Origin: Kocuria salsicia
GTDB taxonomy: Bacteria > Actinomycetota > Actinomycetes > Actinomycetales > Micrococcaceae
Length of the DNA stretch: 64,000 nucleotides
Direction: 5' to 3'
Assembly: GCF_007681555.1 (NCBI RefSeq)
Contig: NZ_VELE01000001.1
Coordinates: 310,001 to 374,000, forward strand
In this document: one piece after another, positions 9,511 through 17,917 of the stretch
How positions within the stretch are numbered: position 1 is the stretch's first letter
Layout of the letters: each line of letters begins with the position of its first letter
The notes under the pieces: generated by a model
What the model saw: the letters and a program-made list of their open reading frames with translations, nothing else
Databases searched by the model: none
What the model was told of the DNA's origin: nothing
Program-made: the position numbers and the translations under genes

Positions 9511-10290
9511 ATGGGCATCCACGATGTCGCAGCGAGGAGCCGCCGTGCAACGGGGGTCTCCGCCGCGGTCCTGGCGGCGGTGCTGCTCACGGGGTGCACG
9601 GGTGGTGGCAACGTCCCCGAGGAGACAGCCACGGCGTCGTCCAACTCGTTGTCACCCTCCCACGCCAGTGCATCGGCTGAGTCCACCGCCAACACCGGGT
9701 CCGATGACACCAGCACCACGACGCCCGCACCGTCCGGCTCGGAGAGCCCCCTTCCCGACGACTGGCGCCCCCAGGAGCCCACCGTGCTCGCCACGGGCCA
9801 AAAGATTCCGGGCGACTACGAACCCGCCACCCTCGCGCACCCCGCGAGGAACGTGCCGAAACCCGTCATGCCCGAGGAGGCCAAGCAGGAGACGGAGGCC
9901 GGTGCGCAAGCGTTCCTCAACTACCGAGCCGATGCACAGTGGTACTCCATTCAAACCGGCGATACCTCGTTAATACGCCAAGTCACCTCTACGGACTGCG
10001 CGAATTGTGTTGAGCAATACGACTCGTTCGATCGCGCGTACTCCGACGGAAACTGGTCCGGCGGCGGATTGGAAATTCAAAAAATTATCCCTGATTCATT
10101 TATTAAGCGTGCCGACGGCGGGTACAACCTACCTGTCGAAACGGTAAATTACGGGCTGGTTACCTTCAGGGGTGGTAAGGTTATAGAGCGACAGATTCCC
10201 TTTGACCTAAAAGACCGCTTTGATGTCTACATATTGTACAAAGAGGGGTCCTGGCTGTACGTTACCGCATCTCCGCGAGGATCGATGTGA
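9511..10290 (+). CDS. DUF6318-family lipoprotein
   Basis: A 259-residue protein with a lipoprotein signal: arginines, a hydrophobic stretch, then LLTGC with the lipid-anchored Cys near residue 29. A Ser/Thr-rich linker of about 70 residues follows. The C-terminal domain has the NVPKPVMPEEAK element and a Cys pair (DCANC) that I associate with DUF6318, an extracytoplasmic family of Micrococcales with no known function. The ATG follows AGGGGGAAATC. From about base 9940 the gene becomes AT-rich (27/60 G+C in 10081-10140, by hand count), unlike its own first half. It overlaps the next gene. Family assignment is from memory of the motif. Confidence 0.7.
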   Translation: MGIHDVAARSRRATGVSAAVLAAVLLTGCTGGGNVPEETATASSNSLSPSHASASAESTANTGSDDTSTTTPAPSGSESPLPDDWRPQEPTVLATGQKIPGDYEPATLAHPARNVPKPVMPEEAKQETEAGAQAFLNYRADAQWYSIQTGDTSLIRQVTSTDCANCVEQYDSFDRAYSDGNWSGGGLEIQKIIPDSFIKRADGGYNLPVETVNYGLVTFRGGKVIERQIPFDLKDRFDVYILYKEGSWLYVTASPRGSM

Positions 10291-11372
10291 TGCGAACCTT
10301 TAGCACGTGGACTATCCTTGCCGTTATATGTTTATCATTAACTATGACGCCAGCAAGAGGCGACGATGGCAGTAACTATGGGGGATTTGGCAACGGGCGC
10401 GAAGACGGCTCCGTCAATACATCCGCGAGTGCTAATGGCAGTTCCATCACTATCAAATTAGATGCAAATCGCGCTCCAGGCGCAAACGCCACTTCTGGGG
10501 TATCTTCGGGTGGCTTAGGGGCAACGGCCAACGGTGCACCCTGGGATCCCGACAAGGATGCCGCATTTCAGAAAGCTCTGCGCAACGCGTTGATGTCGAA
10601 CGACGACTCCATCTTCTTCAACTCGCAGCTCATGGACACGGCCAAGAACCGGACGACCTACGGTCTGCAGGATCCCTGCGTCGACGACAAGGGATCCGCG
10701 CTCACGCGTTGCCGGACGTCGCAGGAGTGCACCGATGACTCGGGAGCCAAGGGTGTGAACATGGACGTCGTGGTGGGTGGCGCCGGAGACGGCCAGCGTT
10801 CTGCTCGCGGGACACAGATGTGCGTGGCCCAGGGACAGGCTGAGGGTGCAGACGATGAAGGCTACGTCCCCCTGCCCGTCTTCACGCTCCAGGATTTCCA
10901 ACAGCTCGCGGTGGCACCTGCGGAGAACCACGCCCAACCAGCCCCGGACACCCTGAAGAACATGAACACGAATGTCTACGCGGTGGCTCAGCCCCAGACT
11001 TTTGAGACCACCCTGGGCGGCTATCCCGTGTCGGTCCGTGCCTATCCCGTGCAGTACACCTGGAACTACGGCGACGGCAGCACACTCGGCCCCACACCCC
11101 TCACGGGCGCCCCGCTGGCAGACGGGGAATGGGACGTCCCCACCGACACCTCGCACGTCTACACGGCCACCGGTGACTACAGCCTGACGCTCACCACCTC
11201 GTTCTACGGGGAGTACAACATCGCGGGCACCGGGTGGCAGCCGGTCAATGGCTACAACCAGGTCACGTCGCCGCCCGTCGCGCTCACGGTGTGGCGGGCC
11301 ACGGTGCACAACGTCGCCGACGACTGCCTGGTCAACCCCGCGGGACTCGGCTGCCCGGGTGGTCGCCGCTGA
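10287..11372 (+). CDS. Secreted protein with PKD-like domain
   Basis: A 361-residue protein with a short signal peptide (hydrophobic TILAVICLSLTM, probable cleavage after PARG). A low-complexity Ser/Asn/Gly region follows, then a central part with several cysteines (residues about 130-175), and a C-terminal domain near residues 255-345 with the PKD-like WNYGDGS motif and VYTATGDYSLTLT strand. It ends with a Cys-containing tail. The GTG at 10287 overlaps the upstream stop (GTGA); an ATG at 10290 is equally possible. Codon use in the first 80 or so residues is AT-rich, then switches to the local high-GC norm. Probably an envelope protein working with the lipoprotein; function unknown. Confidence 0.65.
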   Translation: MMRTFSTWTILAVICLSLTMTPARGDDGSNYGGFGNGREDGSVNTSASANGSSITIKLDANRAPGANATSGVSSGGLGATANGAPWDPDKDAAFQKALRNALMSNDDSIFFNSQLMDTAKNRTTYGLQDPCVDDKGSALTRCRTSQECTDDSGAKGVNMDVVVGGAGDGQRSARGTQMCVAQGQAEGADDEGYVPLPVFTLQDFQQLAVAPAENHAQPAPDTLKNMNTNVYAVAQPQTFETTLGGYPVSVRAYPVQYTWNYGDGSTLGPTPLTGAPLADGEWDVPTDTSHVYTATGDYSLTLTTSFYGEYNIAGTGWQPVNGYNQVTSPPVALTVWRATVHNVADDCLVNPAGLGCPGGRR

Positions 11373-11426
11373 CGCGCACTCTGAGACCCAGGAAGTCAGG
11401 GGCCCAGGAGCCGGGGAGCCGGAAAC

Positions 11427-11446
11427 CCAGGGCCGGGGAGCCCTGG
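11427..11446. terminator. Possible hairpin terminator
   Basis: CCAGGGC and GCCCTGG pair over 7 bp around a six-base loop, within a short purine-rich repetitive stretch after the PKD gene. Weak evidence. Confidence 0.3.
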
Positions 11447-11497
11447 AGTCAGGCAATGAGGACTGAATCGAGCCGCGCCGTGGAGTCACACCTTTCA

Positions 11498-11503
11498 TAG
11501 ACT
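11498..11503 (+). promoter_or_regulatory. -10 box (TAGACT), leaderless
   Basis: TAGACT is followed by GGAACC and the ATG at 11510. The six-base gap predicts a leaderless transcript. Confidence 0.6.
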
Positions 11504-11509
11504 GGAACC

Positions 11510-12811
11510 ATGACGTCACCCGGGACCCCTGAACTGCTGGACCGAGACCACGGCCTGGATCCGTCGTCGTCGGACTATCCGAACGCGGTGCGCAGCGTCC
11601 TCCTGGCACCGTGGTCCGCAGGGGAACCAGCCGCTGGGAACGAGGCCGTCCAGCTCTCGGCCCGCACGGTGAGTGCGCTCAACGAGGTCGCGCGCTGGGC
11701 CAACGACGGCCAGTCCGCTGACCCCACCGCCTGCGCGTGGCTGGCGTATCTCCGCTGGGCCGTCGCCAACGGGGCGCAGCTCCCGTCCGACGCCCCCAGA
11801 CCGCCCACTGACGTCCTGGACCGTGACTTTCCGGCGCTCTCCGCCGCTGGTCCGCACGAGGGGGACAGTTTCACCGCCCTCGCCACCGGTCGCCTCGGAG
11901 AGGTCGTGAGGCCGGTCCTGCCGGACGCACAGAGCCCCGAGGTGCTGGCGCGCACTGCGCCGTACGGCCTGATTCCGAACGTGGGATGGAAGTCGCTCAT
12001 TGTGCTGGCGCTCGACTCGGCGGCGATCACCCACGGCAGCCCGGAGGCACAGACCGCGGCGACAGCCCTGGTTCTCACGGTCCACGCGGCCATTCGAGCC
12101 CGCAGTTCAGACGCCTCCCTGGCAGAGGTTCTCGCAGAGACGGCCCGGGTTTCCTCCGCGATCACGAGGCCCGCCCCGCGCACACGTGACCTGCTCGCAA
12201 CCCTGGCCGATGCGGACGCGCGCGCTGCACTCTGGACCGGTGCTCCCGAGACCCTCACGGGGCGGCTGGGCACGGGTGACACGGCCACCCAGGCGCTAGC
12301 TCTCGGCCTCGCGGCGTTGCTCGCGGTCGAGGACGCAGCAAGTCGCGAGTTCCTCGCGAGTGGAGACTCCGCGCGTGGGGGCCATGCCGGTAGCCGTGTG
12401 TCGGAGGGCCGCGCTTGGCCCGGCTCGGGAGATGACGTCGCTCGGAACGCCTGCGCCCTGCTCACGGATCGCGGTGTGACGAGTTGCGCGGCGCAACAGG
12501 TGGTTGTCGTCGTCGCGGCCGCCCGCTGGGGACTCGCAGCCGCGCGGGTGGAGGCAGAGGATGCGCCCCGGGCTGGGGATCAGCAGGCTGCGGAACCCAT
12601 GACGTCTGACGGCACCGACTCCCCCGGCGATGCTCCCATCTTGGGGGCCCCGACGGGATCACACCGCGGCAGCACCGAGAACACTGGCAACACCGAGAGG
12701 GCCGGGATCACCGAAAGCGCCGAGGACACCGAGTCGCGGGATGCCGTAGACCCGGTGCGCACCGAACTCCTCCGCCTCGCGGAGCACTGGACCTCCCTGT
12801 GGCGGCCCTGA
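11510..12811 (+). CDS. Protein of unknown function, 433 aa
   Basis: I do not recognise this protein. It is soluble, Ala-rich and acidic, with no signal peptide or clear membrane helix. Residues 1-310 look like a helical globular region (for example a segment LALGLAALLAVEDAASREFLA), and the last 120 residues are a Gly/Ser/Thr/Glu-rich low-complexity linker containing NTGNTERAGITESAEDTES, ending in a short hydrophobic LLRLAEHWTSLWRP. The reading frame has strong third-position GC, so the gene is real. The TAGACT box six bases upstream supports the start. Stands alone between the PKD gene and the exonuclease on the other strand. Confidence 0.6.
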   Translation: MTSPGTPELLDRDHGLDPSSSDYPNAVRSVLLAPWSAGEPAAGNEAVQLSARTVSALNEVARWANDGQSADPTACAWLAYLRWAVANGAQLPSDAPRPPTDVLDRDFPALSAAGPHEGDSFTALATGRLGEVVRPVLPDAQSPEVLARTAPYGLIPNVGWKSLIVLALDSAAITHGSPEAQTAATALVLTVHAAIRARSSDASLAEVLAETARVSSAITRPAPRTRDLLATLADADARAALWTGAPETLTGRLGTGDTATQALALGLAALLAVEDAASREFLASGDSARGGHAGSRVSEGRAWPGSGDDVARNACALLTDRGVTSCAAQQVVVVVAAARWGLAAARVEAEDAPRAGDQQAAEPMTSDGTDSPGDAPILGAPTGSHRGSTENTGNTERAGITESAEDTESRDAVDPVRTELLRLAEHWTSLWRP

Positions 12812-12967
12812 CCGAGCGCTCCTAGCCTGCGGATGAGACTCACGCCCTGGCCGGCTTCCCGAGGCCGCAGGCGAGTGGCAAGTGGCAACACTGACCGGTA
12901 TTCCCCGAGGCCGCGGGCACGTGACAACCCGGCTCGGCCCCGCACCGCCCGACCGGGCACGAACCCC

Positions 12968-13549
12968 TCAGAGCTCTGCGCGCTGCATCTTCACCCCGTA
13001 GTGCGCCGCGAGCTCGGCCATGCTGTCCGCCCCACTGCGCCGCGCCAGGTCCAGCACGATTCCCGCGCAGGCCAGCGCGTCGCTGAGGGCGTTGTGGTGC
13101 TCCTGCACCTCGGCCCCCGCGGCGCGGGATGCCGAGGGCAGAGCGTAGGAGCGCAGGGTGTACGCCGCGCGGGAGAGACGCAGGGTGCACGCGTAGTCCC
13201 AGGGGCGGGCCGTCCCACCGCAGGCGCTGTTGGCGGCCTTGACGACCCCCGTGTCGAAGACCGCATTGTGCGCCACAAGCACCGCGTCCGGGTCCTGCGG
13301 GGTGATCGCGCGGCACACCCAGCCCCAGGCCGCCTCGAAGCTCGGGGCGTTCTGGATGTCCGCGGGCCGGATGCCGTGGATTCGGATATTTCCCGGTTCG
13401 AAGGCGTCGTAACCCGGAGGTGGCCGGAGCAGCGAGTAGCGCGTGTCGACCACCTGCCCGTCCTGGACCCGCACCACACCAAGGGCGCATGCGGAGGCCA
13501 GGCTGCGGTTGGCGGTCTCGAAGTCGATGGCGGTGAAACTGACGGGCAC
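12968..13549 (-). CDS. DEDDh 3'-5' exonuclease (DnaQ/epsilon-like)
   Basis: A 193-residue RNase T/DnaQ-type exonuclease. ExoI motif FTAIDFETAN (Asp and Glu ligands) is at residues 5-14. ExoII (VLVAHNAVFD) is near 91, and ExoIII is the HNALSDALACA region near 151 (His-x4-Asp). Such stand-alone domains trim DNA or RNA 3' ends; which one acts here is not known. The GTG start lies six bases after a TAGGCT box, so the mRNA is predicted leaderless. Confidence 0.85.
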   Translation of the reverse strand: MPVSFTAIDFETANRSLASACALGVVRVQDGQVVDTRYSLLRPPPGYDAFEPGNIRIHGIRPADIQNAPSFEAAWGWVCRAITPQDPDAVLVAHNAVFDTGVVKAANSACGGTARPWDYACTLRLSRAAYTLRSYALPSASRAAGAEVQEHHNALSDALACAGIVLDLARRSGADSMAELAAHYGVKMQRAEL

Positions 13550-13555
13550 GCTCCG

Positions 13556-13561
13556 AGCCTA
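13556..13561 (-). promoter_or_regulatory. -10 box (TAGGCT) of the exonuclease gene, leaderless
   Basis: TAGGCT, CGGAGC, GTG: a six-base gap between the box and the start codon. Confidence 0.65.
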
Positions 13562-13624
13562 GGCAACGACTCCGACACCCAGACACGCCAGGCCACGCGC
13601 GGTCTGCTCGAGACGCGTCTGGTC

Positions 13625-13669
13625 AAGACCGATCTGGCAGAGAGCGATCCGGCAGAAACCGACCCGGCC
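13625..13669. repeat. Three degenerate 14-16-base tandem units
   Basis: AAGACCGATCTGGCAG, AGAGCGATCCGGCAG and AAACCGACCCGGCC follow one another just beyond the 3' end of the phosphotransferase gene. No gene is seen here; origin unknown. Confidence 0.4.
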
Positions 13670-13710
13670 GCGAGTGGTCTGCCCGAAGGCGGCCGGCCCC
13701 GCCACGATCT

Positions 13711-14571
13711 TCAGGCGGCCGCAACTGCCCGCGTCTCGTACCACGCGTCCGCCTTCTCCACGGCCTGCCGGATCTGTGCGGCGTCCAGCTCGTGGTGCAG
13801 TGCGTAGGCAATGGCCTGCAGGGGGAAGATCCTGGCGTGCAGCTTCGCGCGCTCGTAGCTCTCGGGATCGGTGGCATCACGCACGCTCGACCAGCCGAAC
13901 CACAGTCCGAGCGAGGCAACCTCGTAGGCGGGGTCGCTCATGCAGGCATGGTCCCAGTCAATGACACCCACCAGGTGCTCACCGTCCCACAGCATGTTGG
14001 AGCCCATGAGGTCCCCGTGGACCAGCTGGGGAGTCACGTTCTCCAGCGCCACGAGGTCCTCGATCGCGCTCATGGCCCGGTCCCTGGTGCGCGGCAGCAG
14101 CAGGGGCAGCACCTGGTCGAGGAGAACGTGCCGGCGGCGGTGTCCGCCCCAGTGCTGGCCCGGGCGGTCCAGCCACGGCTCGGCGTCACGGGCGTCCGCG
14201 TGCCGGATCTGCTCCAGCGCCCGGCGGAGTTCCCGGGGGTCGGCCGACCCCGGCGCGCGCGGGGCCCCCGGCAACCAGGTCATCCCCACGGCCGTGTAGC
14301 GCCCGTCCTGCAGCACCGGGGTCAGCGGCCGGGGAATTGCAAAGTCGAAGTCGGGCAGCCGCGTGAGGGCTTCGGTCCGCCGCCGGACGTTCTCTCCGGA
14401 CGTGGGGTTCTTGGCGATCCGCACGCTCATGAGGTGCCCGGCGTTGACCACGATGTGCGCCGATCCACCGGCGTGCAGCTCCCACTCGGAGCGGTCCACG
14501 CTCACGCCCGCCTCTGCGAGGACCGCCTCGACGGCTCCGGCAAAGGGGAGGTGTCCGCACGCGAAGGTCAT
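13711..14571 (-). CDS. APH-family phosphotransferase, macrolide phosphotransferase-like
   Basis: A 286-residue member of the aminoglycoside/macrolide phosphotransferase fold. The nucleotide-binding N-lobe contains RIAKNP (the candidate lysine). The catalytic loop VHGDLMGSNML (near residue 180) and the metal-binding IDWDHA (near 202) are both intact. The N-lobe layout is closest to macrolide 2'-phosphotransferases (Mph), which inactivate 14- and 15-membered macrolides, but homologues of unknown substrate are common in actinobacterial chromosomes. The start sits three bases after the rdgB stop, so it is the distal gene of the rph-rdgB transcript. No sign of recent transfer in base composition. 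Confidence 0.7.
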   Translation of the reverse strand: MTFACGHLPFAGAVEAVLAEAGVSVDRSEWELHAGGSAHIVVNAGHLMSVRIAKNPTSGENVRRRTEALTRLPDFDFAIPRPLTPVLQDGRYTAVGMTWLPGAPRAPGSADPRELRRALEQIRHADARDAEPWLDRPGQHWGGHRRRHVLLDQVLPLLLPRTRDRAMSAIEDLVALENVTPQLVHGDLMGSNMLWDGEHLVGVIDWDHACMSDPAYEVASLGLWFGWSSVRDATDPESYERAKLHARIFPLQAIAYALHHELDAAQIRQAVEKADAWYETRAVAAA

Positions 14572-14574
14572 GTG

Positions 14575-15294
14575 TCAGCCCTCGGGCTCCGTGGCGGGAA
14601 AGGAGGTGGCCTCGGTCGCCACGACGTCGCTCCTGCTGTCCGCTCCCGGGGCGGCGCCGCAGTCCCGCTGGAGCAGGTCCAGCAGGATGGGAAGGGCCTC
14701 GGCCATGGCACGCGCACGGTGGCTGATCCGGTTCTTGTGCTCGGGGCTCAGCTCCGCGCAGCTGCGTCCGCCCTCCCCCTCAGGGGCCAGAACGGGATCG
14801 TAGCCGAAGCCGTTCGACCCGGCGGGTGCGGTCAGGATGGTCCCGGGCAGCTCGCCGTGAACCACGTGCTCCTCGCCTCTCGGGCCCACCACGGCCACGG
14901 CGCACACAAACTTCGCACGGCGATGCTCGGGCGCGATGTCCGAGAGCTGGGCGAGCAGCAGGTCGAGGTTGGAGGCGTCGTCGCCGTGCGTCCCGGACCA
15001 GCGCGCGGAGAAGATTCCAGGCGCCCCACCCATCACGTCCACGGCAAGACCGGAGTCGTCCGCCAGCGCGATCAGACCGGACCCGGCGGCCGCGGCGCGC
15101 GCCTTGAGCAGGGCGTTCTCCCGGAAGGTCACGCCGGTCTCAACGACGTCGCCCAGTCCGGCCGCTGCGGCGTCCACCACGGTGCCGGAGAACCCCGCCG
15201 TCTCGAGCATGCTCTGCAGCTCGCGGACCTTGCCCTGGTTGTGGGTTGCCAGCACGATGCGGGCACCGTGCGGGTCAGCGGTCACGGGTGCCAT
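14575..15294 (-). CDS. rdgB: RdgB/HAM1-type (d)ITP/XTP pyrophosphatase
   Basis: A 239-residue nucleoside-triphosphate pyrophosphatase that removes deaminated purine nucleotides (ITP, XTP, dITP) before they enter nucleic acid. The substrate loop [12 protein letters not shown] is near the N-terminus. [22 protein letters not shown] is in the middle and [12 protein letters not shown] in the C-terminal half. A short extra tail of about 25 residues follows the usual SHRARAM end. The ATG at 15294 overlaps the 3' end of rph by 20 bases, and a GTG at 15285 is a second option. The frame open to 15387 is a shadow of rph. The order rph-rdgB is conserved in actinobacteria. Confidence 0.9.
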   Translation of the reverse strand: MAPVTADPHGARIVLATHNQGKVRELQSMLETAGFSGTVVDAAAAGLGDVVETGVTFRENALLKARAAAAGSGLIALADDSGLAVDVMGGAPGIFSARWSGTHGDDASNLDLLLAQLSDIAPEHRRAKFVCAVAVVGPRGEEHVVHGELPGTILTAPAGSNGFGYDPVLAPEGEGGRSCAELSPEHKNRISHRARAMAEALPILLDLLQRDCGAAPGADSRSDVVATEATSFPATEPEG

Positions 15295-16084
15295 CCAGCG
15301 TGCTGTGCTGGATCTGCGCCAGCTGTGCGCACCCTGCCACCGCGAGGTCGAGCAGGGAGTCGAGCTCGTCCCGCCGGAAGGGCGCACCCTCGGCAGTGCC
15401 CTGGACCTCCACGAAGTCTCCGGAGCCGGTGACGACCACGTTCATGTCGGTCTCCGCACGCACGTCCTCCACGTAAGGCAGGTCCAGCATAGCCACGCCG
15501 TCGATGATGCCCACGGACACGGCGGCCACGGAGTCGGTCAGGGGCTGGGCGCCGGCTTTGAGGATGCCGTTCTCGCGGGCCCAGGCGAGGGCGTCCGCGA
15601 GTGCAACGTACGCACCGGTGATGGACGCTGTGCGGGTGCCACCGTCCGCCTGCAGGACGTCGCAGTCGAGCACCACGGTGTTCTCACCGAGGGCCTCGAG
15701 GTCGATGATGGAGCGCAGCGAGCGGCCGATCAGCCGGGAGATCTCGTGGGTGCGCCCGCCGATCTTGCCCTTCACGGACTCGCGGGCCGAGCGGGTGGAG
15801 GTGGCGCGGGGGAGCATCGCGTACTCGGCGGTGACCCAGCCGCGCCCCTGCCCCTTGAGCCAGCGTGGCACGCCCTCCGTGAGCGAGGCCGTGCACAGCA
15901 CCTTGGTGCCGCCGAACTCGATGAGCGCGGAGCCCTCTGCCTGCTCGGACCACCCGCGGGTGACGGTGATGGGTCGCAGCTCCGCGACTCCGCGGCCGTC
16001 CGAGCGAACAAGCTGCTCAGCGGACGAGTCGCTCTGACCCTCGGCGGTGGTGGTGGACGTGGCCGGATCGGAAGGCGAGGTCAT
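15275..16084 (-). CDS. rph: Ribonuclease PH
   Basis: A 269-residue phosphorolytic 3'-5' exoribonuclease that trims tRNA precursors. Family motifs are clear: [18 protein letters not shown] near residue 28, [13 protein letters not shown], the conserved Arg cluster [28 protein letters not shown], and [20 protein letters not shown]. An N-terminal extension of about 25 Thr/Ser-rich residues precedes the core. The ATG lies seven bases after a TAGGCT box whose first three bases are the stop codon of the upstream metallo-hydrolase. Confidence 0.95.
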   Translation of the reverse strand: MTSPSDPATSTTTAEGQSDSSAEQLVRSDGRGVAELRPITVTRGWSEQAEGSALIEFGGTKVLCTASLTEGVPRWLKGQGRGWVTAEYAMLPRATSTRSARESVKGKIGGRTHEISRLIGRSLRSIIDLEALGENTVVLDCDVLQADGGTRTASITGAYVALADALAWARENGILKAGAQPLTDSVAAVSVGIIDGVAMLDLPYVEDVRAETDMNVVVTGSGDFVEVQGTAEGAPFRRDELDSLLDLAVAGCAQLAQIQHSTLDGTRDR

Positions 16085-16091
16085 GCGCCTC

Positions 16092-16097
16092 AGCCTA
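16092..16097 (-). promoter_or_regulatory. -10 box (TAGGCT) of rph-rdgB, leaderless
   Basis: TAGGCT, then seven bases (GAGGCGC), then the rph ATG. The TAG of the box is also the stop codon of the upstream metallo-hydrolase gene. GAGG could instead act as a short ribosome-binding site. Confidence 0.55.
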
Positions 16098-16934
16098 GTC
16101 GTCGGCTCCGGCCGGTGCCAACGCGTCGACCGAACGTTCGGTGGGGCGGGCGACGTCGTAGCGCCTGTTCACACGCGTCACCTCCACCGAGCCGTCGTAC
16201 ACCGCGGCTGCCTCTGCCTCGACGGTTTCCGGGGAGTTCCAGACGGGCAGGTGGGTGAGCAGCAGCCGCCGCACTCCCGCGGCCACGGCCGTCTCTCCCG
16301 CGCGCCGGCCGGTGAGGTGGATGCCGCGCAACCCGTCCTCACGCCCCTCCTGGTAGGCCGCCTCGCACAGGAACAGGTCCGCGTCCCGTGCCGCCTCCAC
16401 GAGCTCGTCGCACGCGTCCGTGTCCCCCGAGTAGGTCAGCACCTCGGTCCCGGAGGGCCCCCGGTACTCCACGCGCAGGGCGTACGGCTCGGGGCACGGG
16501 TGGTTCACCGGGAACGGGGTCACGGTGAACGGTCCCACCGTCACGGCGCACAGGGGCTGCCACACGTGGAACTCGAACTCCGTGTCCATCGAGTGCTCCG
16601 GAGGCAGCAGGTGCAGCTGGTTGAGGTAGGTCGGCAGCTGCGACGGGCCGAACAGCGGGATGCTCCCGGCCGTCCAGCTGCGGGGATCCCATTTGATCGC
16701 CACGTGCAGTCCTCCCACGTCCACGCAGTGGTCCGGGTGCAGGTGGGACAGCATGATGGCGTCGATGGTATCGAGCTGGATGTGGCGCTGCAGGGCGCCC
16801 AGTGTCCCGTTGCCCATGTCGAGCACGATCCGCCACGTCCGGCCGTCCGCGTCCTCGCCGCTGAGCAGGTAGCAGGAGGCAGGCGCGTCGGGACCGGGGA
16901 AGCTGCCGGTGTTGCCGACCACGGTGAGCAGCAT
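16095..16934 (-). CDS. MBL-fold phosphodiesterase, Rv1339-like (putative cAMP phosphodiesterase)
   Basis: A 279-residue metallo-beta-lactamase-fold protein. Metal-binding motif [14 protein letters not shown] is near residue 60. The His in [15 protein letters not shown], the Asp in [20 protein letters not shown] and a late LLTHLPVW follow. The N-terminal [16 protein letters not shown] and the place between murI and rph match Rv1339 of M. tuberculosis, which has been reported to degrade cAMP; transfer of that function is inference. The ATG at 16934 is preceded by AGAAAGGTC. The longer open frame to 17603 overlaps murI and is not coding. Confidence 0.8.
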   Translation of the reverse strand: MLLTVVGNTGSFPGPDAPASCYLLSGEDADGRTWRIVLDMGNGTLGALQRHIQLDTIDAIMLSHLHPDHCVDVGGLHVAIKWDPRSWTAGSIPLFGPSQLPTYLNQLHLLPPEHSMDTEFEFHVWQPLCAVTVGPFTVTPFPVNHPCPEPYALRVEYRGPSGTEVLTYSGDTDACDELVEAARDADLFLCEAAYQEGREDGLRGIHLTGRRAGETAVAAGVRRLLLTHLPVWNSPETVEAEAAAVYDGSVEVTRVNRRYDVARPTERSVDALAPAGADD

Positions 16935-16957
16935 GTGTTGACCTTTCTGCCGCCGGC

Positions 16958-17851
16958 TCAGCGCTGAGCCGGGTGGATCGTGGCGAGCGAGCCAGTGGGG
17001 TACTGCTCCGCCACGGAGGCGGTGTGGCGCACCCGGACCACCTCGGGACCGAGGAAGCGCTGCGCGAGCGTCTCGAAGCCCACGGGGTCCCCCGTGGCGA
17101 GGAACTCGTGGTGGGGAGCAAGGTCGGGATCGCGTTCGAGGCCGTGGTCCATGAGCGAGCGGTAGACGTCCCGCGCGGTCTCCTCCGCGGAGGAGACCAG
17201 GTTGACACTCTCCCCCATGACGTAGGAGATCACCGCGGTGAGCAGCGGGTAGTGCGTGCAGCCGAGCACCAGCGTGTCCACCTGGGCGTCCTTGAGCGGC
17301 TGCAGGTACTCCTGGGCGGTGCGCAGCAGCTGCGGGCCCGTGGTGACGCCGCGCTCCACGTACTCCACGAACTCGGGGCACGCCACGGAGGTGATCTCCA
17401 GCTGGGGTGCGGCGGCAAAGGTGTCGTCGTAGGCGCGCGAGCCGATGGTCGCCTCGGTGCCGATCACGCCCACCCGGCCCGTGCGCGTGGTGGCCACGGC
17501 TCGACGCACGGCCGGTTGGATCACCTCGGTGACCGGGATGTCGTAACCGCGCGTGTAGCGCTCGCGGGCGTCCCTCAGCACGGCGGCGGAGGCTGTGTTG
17601 CACGCGATCACGAGCAGCTTGACGCCTGAGTCCACGAGGTCGTCCATGATGCGCAGGGCGTTGGAGCGGACCTCCGCGATGGGCAGGGGGCCGTAGGGCC
17701 CGTGAGCCGTGTCGCCCACGTAGAGGATCTCCTCGTGGGGCAGCTGGTCGATGATCGAGCGGGCCACCGTGAGCCCGCCCACACCGGAGTCGAAGACGCC
17801 GATGGGCGAGTTGGGGTTTGGTCCTGGTCGACGTCCGTGCTCAGCCTGCAT
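16958..17851 (-). CDS. murI: Glutamate racemase
   Basis: A 297-residue enzyme making D-glutamate for peptidoglycan. The two catalytic cysteines are in [13 protein letters not shown] (near residue 82) and [10 protein letters not shown] (near 193). The N-terminal signature [16 protein letters not shown] is at about 14-29. The ATG at 17851 gives a short polar leader; a longer frame to 17899 would add sixteen residues. A TACAGT box ends eight bases upstream, so the leader is very short or absent. The gene for the Rv1339-like hydrolase follows after 23 bases. Confidence 0.93.
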   Translation of the reverse strand: MQAEHGRRPGPNPNSPIGVFDSGVGGLTVARSIIDQLPHEEILYVGDTAHGPYGPLPIAEVRSNALRIMDDLVDSGVKLLVIACNTASAAVLRDARERYTRGYDIPVTEVIQPAVRRAVATTRTGRVGVIGTEATIGSRAYDDTFAAAPQLEITSVACPEFVEYVERGVTTGPQLLRTAQEYLQPLKDAQVDTLVLGCTHYPLLTAVISYVMGESVNLVSSAEETARDVYRSLMDHGLERDPDLAPHHEFLATGDPVGFETLAQRFLGPEVVRVRHTASVAEQYPTGSLATIHPAQR

Positions 17852-17859
17852 ACCGGAAA

Positions 17860-17865
17860 ACTGTA
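17860..17865 (-). promoter_or_regulatory. Possible -10 box (TACAGT) of murI
   Basis: TACAGT lies eight bases before the preferred murI ATG. Spacing is slightly longer than at the other leaderless genes, so this is less certain. Confidence 0.4.
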
Positions 17866-17917
17866 GTGCTTTTCGGGGAGCACCTCCCACATGAGTCACC
17901 CGGTAACAGGGCCGGGG

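Noticed and set aside
10287-11372. Adhesin or toxin role for the PKD-like protein
   Set aside because: Only a PKD-like domain and a signal peptide can be seen. Nothing shows a binding or toxic domain.
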